From Isochrysis galbana (Eukaryota; Haptophyta; Isochrysidales; Isochrysidaceae): a DNA stretch of 64,000 nucleotides. A model generated the notes under the pieces. The model was not told where the DNA came from and did no database searches. It worked only from the letters and a program-made list of their open reading frames with translations. Below are positions 62,671-64,000 of this stretch, piece by piece. The stretch is taken from NCBI GenBank assembly GCA_018136815.1, contig CM030934.1:6902573-6966572 (forward strand). Reading direction: 5' to 3'. Position numbers and translations under genes: made by a program. Each line of letters starts with the position of its first letter. The stretch's first letter is position 1.

Positions 62671-62823
62671 ATTGAAACGACGGATGGCTGATGACTGGCG
62701 CCGGCGCCGGCTTGCGTGCCGTCTTCCACCACACGACGCGCAGAAGGGACACAACCGACGAAACGCGTGGGTGTCGGGAAAGCAAAAAGTCGGCATTTCG
62801 CGATCTCTCGATCGATCGACGAG

Positions 62824-63739
62824 ATGGCGATCTTCGACGGCACCCCTTTCCAACTGCTGGTCAACCCAGAGCTATCTGCTCCCGGATCATCCGTCTTCTC
62901 TTGTCAATGGTGGGCGCACGCAGGGCCGGGGAGACAACGACGAGGCGCCATCAGTTATTGAGAAGTGGTGGGACATCCCTGGCCTTGCCGAGGTGCGTAC
63001 TCATCTCCCTCGCTCCTCCCTCCCTTGCCCACCCCGTCCGCACACTCGAAGCGCTGTGCGAGCCCCTCGCCGGTGATGTGCGAATGTCTCTCGAGGGTCT
63101 GCTGGCTCTCGTTGTCATGCAGACAGCACGGAACGAGCGGGCTGCGCTCTAAGTGCCTTCATGAGCGTCCACTATGACGAGAGCGTTCAGGCGGAAGGTG
63201 GCCTATAGCTCATTGGCCAGCAACAGAAGAACCGAGTCAATACTACGGCCCTGGCGTGTGAATGAAGCCGTGGATCTTCCGCGTGCATTCCACCTCACCC
63301 ACCCCCAGGCAACTCACCTCATCGTCCACCAATTTTCTTCTGCAGGTGCACAACGACTTCACTCACTTTTTCTTCCAGCATGATTGTACCCTCGCACATG
63401 AAGCTCAACACGGCAATCAATTCGCACCAGACAAACCAATTTAGTGCCCCGATGCCGCTCCGCTTCTCCCGTGTGCGTGACACGGTGATTGCTGGAGATG
63501 CTACGGAGGACAACAGGTACTACCGCAGCAAGATGGAGGCGAGAACAATGACACTGACAGAGCTCCGCAATATCTGCATCATGGAAGAGCGGTTGCGGCC
63601 ACTCTTGTTCAGCGAAGATCCATGCCTAGCATTGAAGGTGTTTGCAAAGGGTTCGACACCGCCGCCATATCGGCCAAATGTGTCCCTATCCAAACACGCA
63701 TTGATTGAGGGGATGCTGAAGGCGGGCTGGCGCCCATGA
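62824..63739 (+). CDS. unrecognised multi-exon gene (exons approximate)
   Basis: Three stretches look coding. First, from about 62824 (MAIFDGTPFQLLVNPELSAP), or its overlapping frame to about 62994 ending EAPSVIEKWWDIPGLAE before a GTGCGT donor. Second, about 63028-63151 (RTLEALCEPLAGDVRMSLEG, LLALVVMQTARNERAAL). Third, 63380-63739 from ATG 63380, with RTMTLTELRNICIMEERLRP, LLFSEDPCLALKVFAKGSTP and LIEGMLKAGWRP before TGA. How they join, and whether they are one gene, is not settled. No family is recognised; the last part is helical and ends cleanly. Confidence 0.35.
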
Positions 63740-64000
63740 CCCAATGACATCCGCTTAGAGTAGACTCACGAGTGGGACACGAGCTGATCTACATCTTTCC
63801 GCAGGACGGCGGTCTTCCTCATCCCGTCTAAACAGTGACCATTCTAATACGGTTGGTGAGCAGCGTGGCTGCACATCCTGTTCAGTCCCGTTTCCCCTAC
63901 AGTTGCGTTTGCCCCAGTGATGTACGTAGGGGGGCGGGAGTTGGTGGGTGTGTGGGGGAGTGAGGCTTTTCACCATCACCTCACGTCTACCTTCCAAATG

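Overview
This is a eukaryotic nuclear window. It has long intergenic spaces, introns with GT/AG borders, abundant retrotransposon debris, microsatellites and one 100-base assembly gap. A nuclear gene for the photosystem I subunit PsaE carries a signal-peptide-plus-transit-like leader with an ASA-LAP cleavage region. That suggests an alga with a complex (secondary) plastid, and a haptophyte or ochrophyte is my best guess. Host genes are rich in G+C at third codon positions. Several have long pyrimidine-rich tracts, on the coding strand, directly upstream of the start codon.

Layout. 0-6.4 kb: the 3' part of a Ty3/gypsy chromovirus-type retrotransposon, broken by a 7-base duplication, followed by its LTR-like region, a gag-like head and an inverted fragment. 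6.5-7.6 kb: NFACT-R domain gene with a targeting leader. 9.8-12.9 kb: two-exon sugar-phosphate cyclase of the 3-dehydroquinate synthase superfamily. 14.4-15.8 kb: a second gag-like head and unrecognised coding sequence. 17.1-18.6 kb: TBC (Rab-GAP) gene on the minus strand. 20.4-21.3 kb: 2-oxoglutarate/Fe(II) oxygenase-like gene. 22.7-23.2 kb: a third gag-like head. 23.6-26.4 kb: Noc1/Mak21/CEBPZ ribosome-biogenesis gene. 28.5-29.2 kb: small secreted protein. 29.9-32.8 kb: non-LTR retrotransposon pieces, a gypsy fragment, an (AC)n microsatellite and a hAT fragment. 33.4-33.8 kb: psaE. 34.4-36.6 kb: inverted-repeat structure around a cytochrome b561-like fragment. 38.2-39.0 kb: membrane protein cut by the gap. 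39.2-41.1 kb: hairpin-dense repeats. 42.1-44.2 kb: two hAT fragments and an inverted-repeat array. 45.2-48.4 kb: a gene fusing a Vwaint-like module to an F-box and parallel beta-helix. 49.0-50.3 kb: more hairpin-tailed repeats. 50.7-51.6 kb: Cys-rich hypothetical protein. 52.2-55.0 kb: non-LTR and gypsy debris. 55.2-56.3 kb: sulfotransferase. 58.5 kb: an intact-looking MITE. 58.8-59.9 kb: PhyH-like dioxygenase. 60.5-61.5 kb: decayed DIRS-like reverse transcriptase. 62.8-63.7 kb: unrecognised coding exons.

The host genes are unrelated in function (plastid, ribosome biogenesis, vesicle traffic, ubiquitin adaptor, sugar chemistry) and do not form a pathway. The most interesting signal is in the repeats. 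A family of short elements ends in three consecutive hairpins, the last around AACTAAGTATAAACTTAGTT. Two copies are flanked by 15-16 base direct repeats and carry unrelated 5' sequence, which suggests retroposition of different sequences through one shared structured 3' tail. The second highlight is the Vwaint/F-box/beta-helix fusion.
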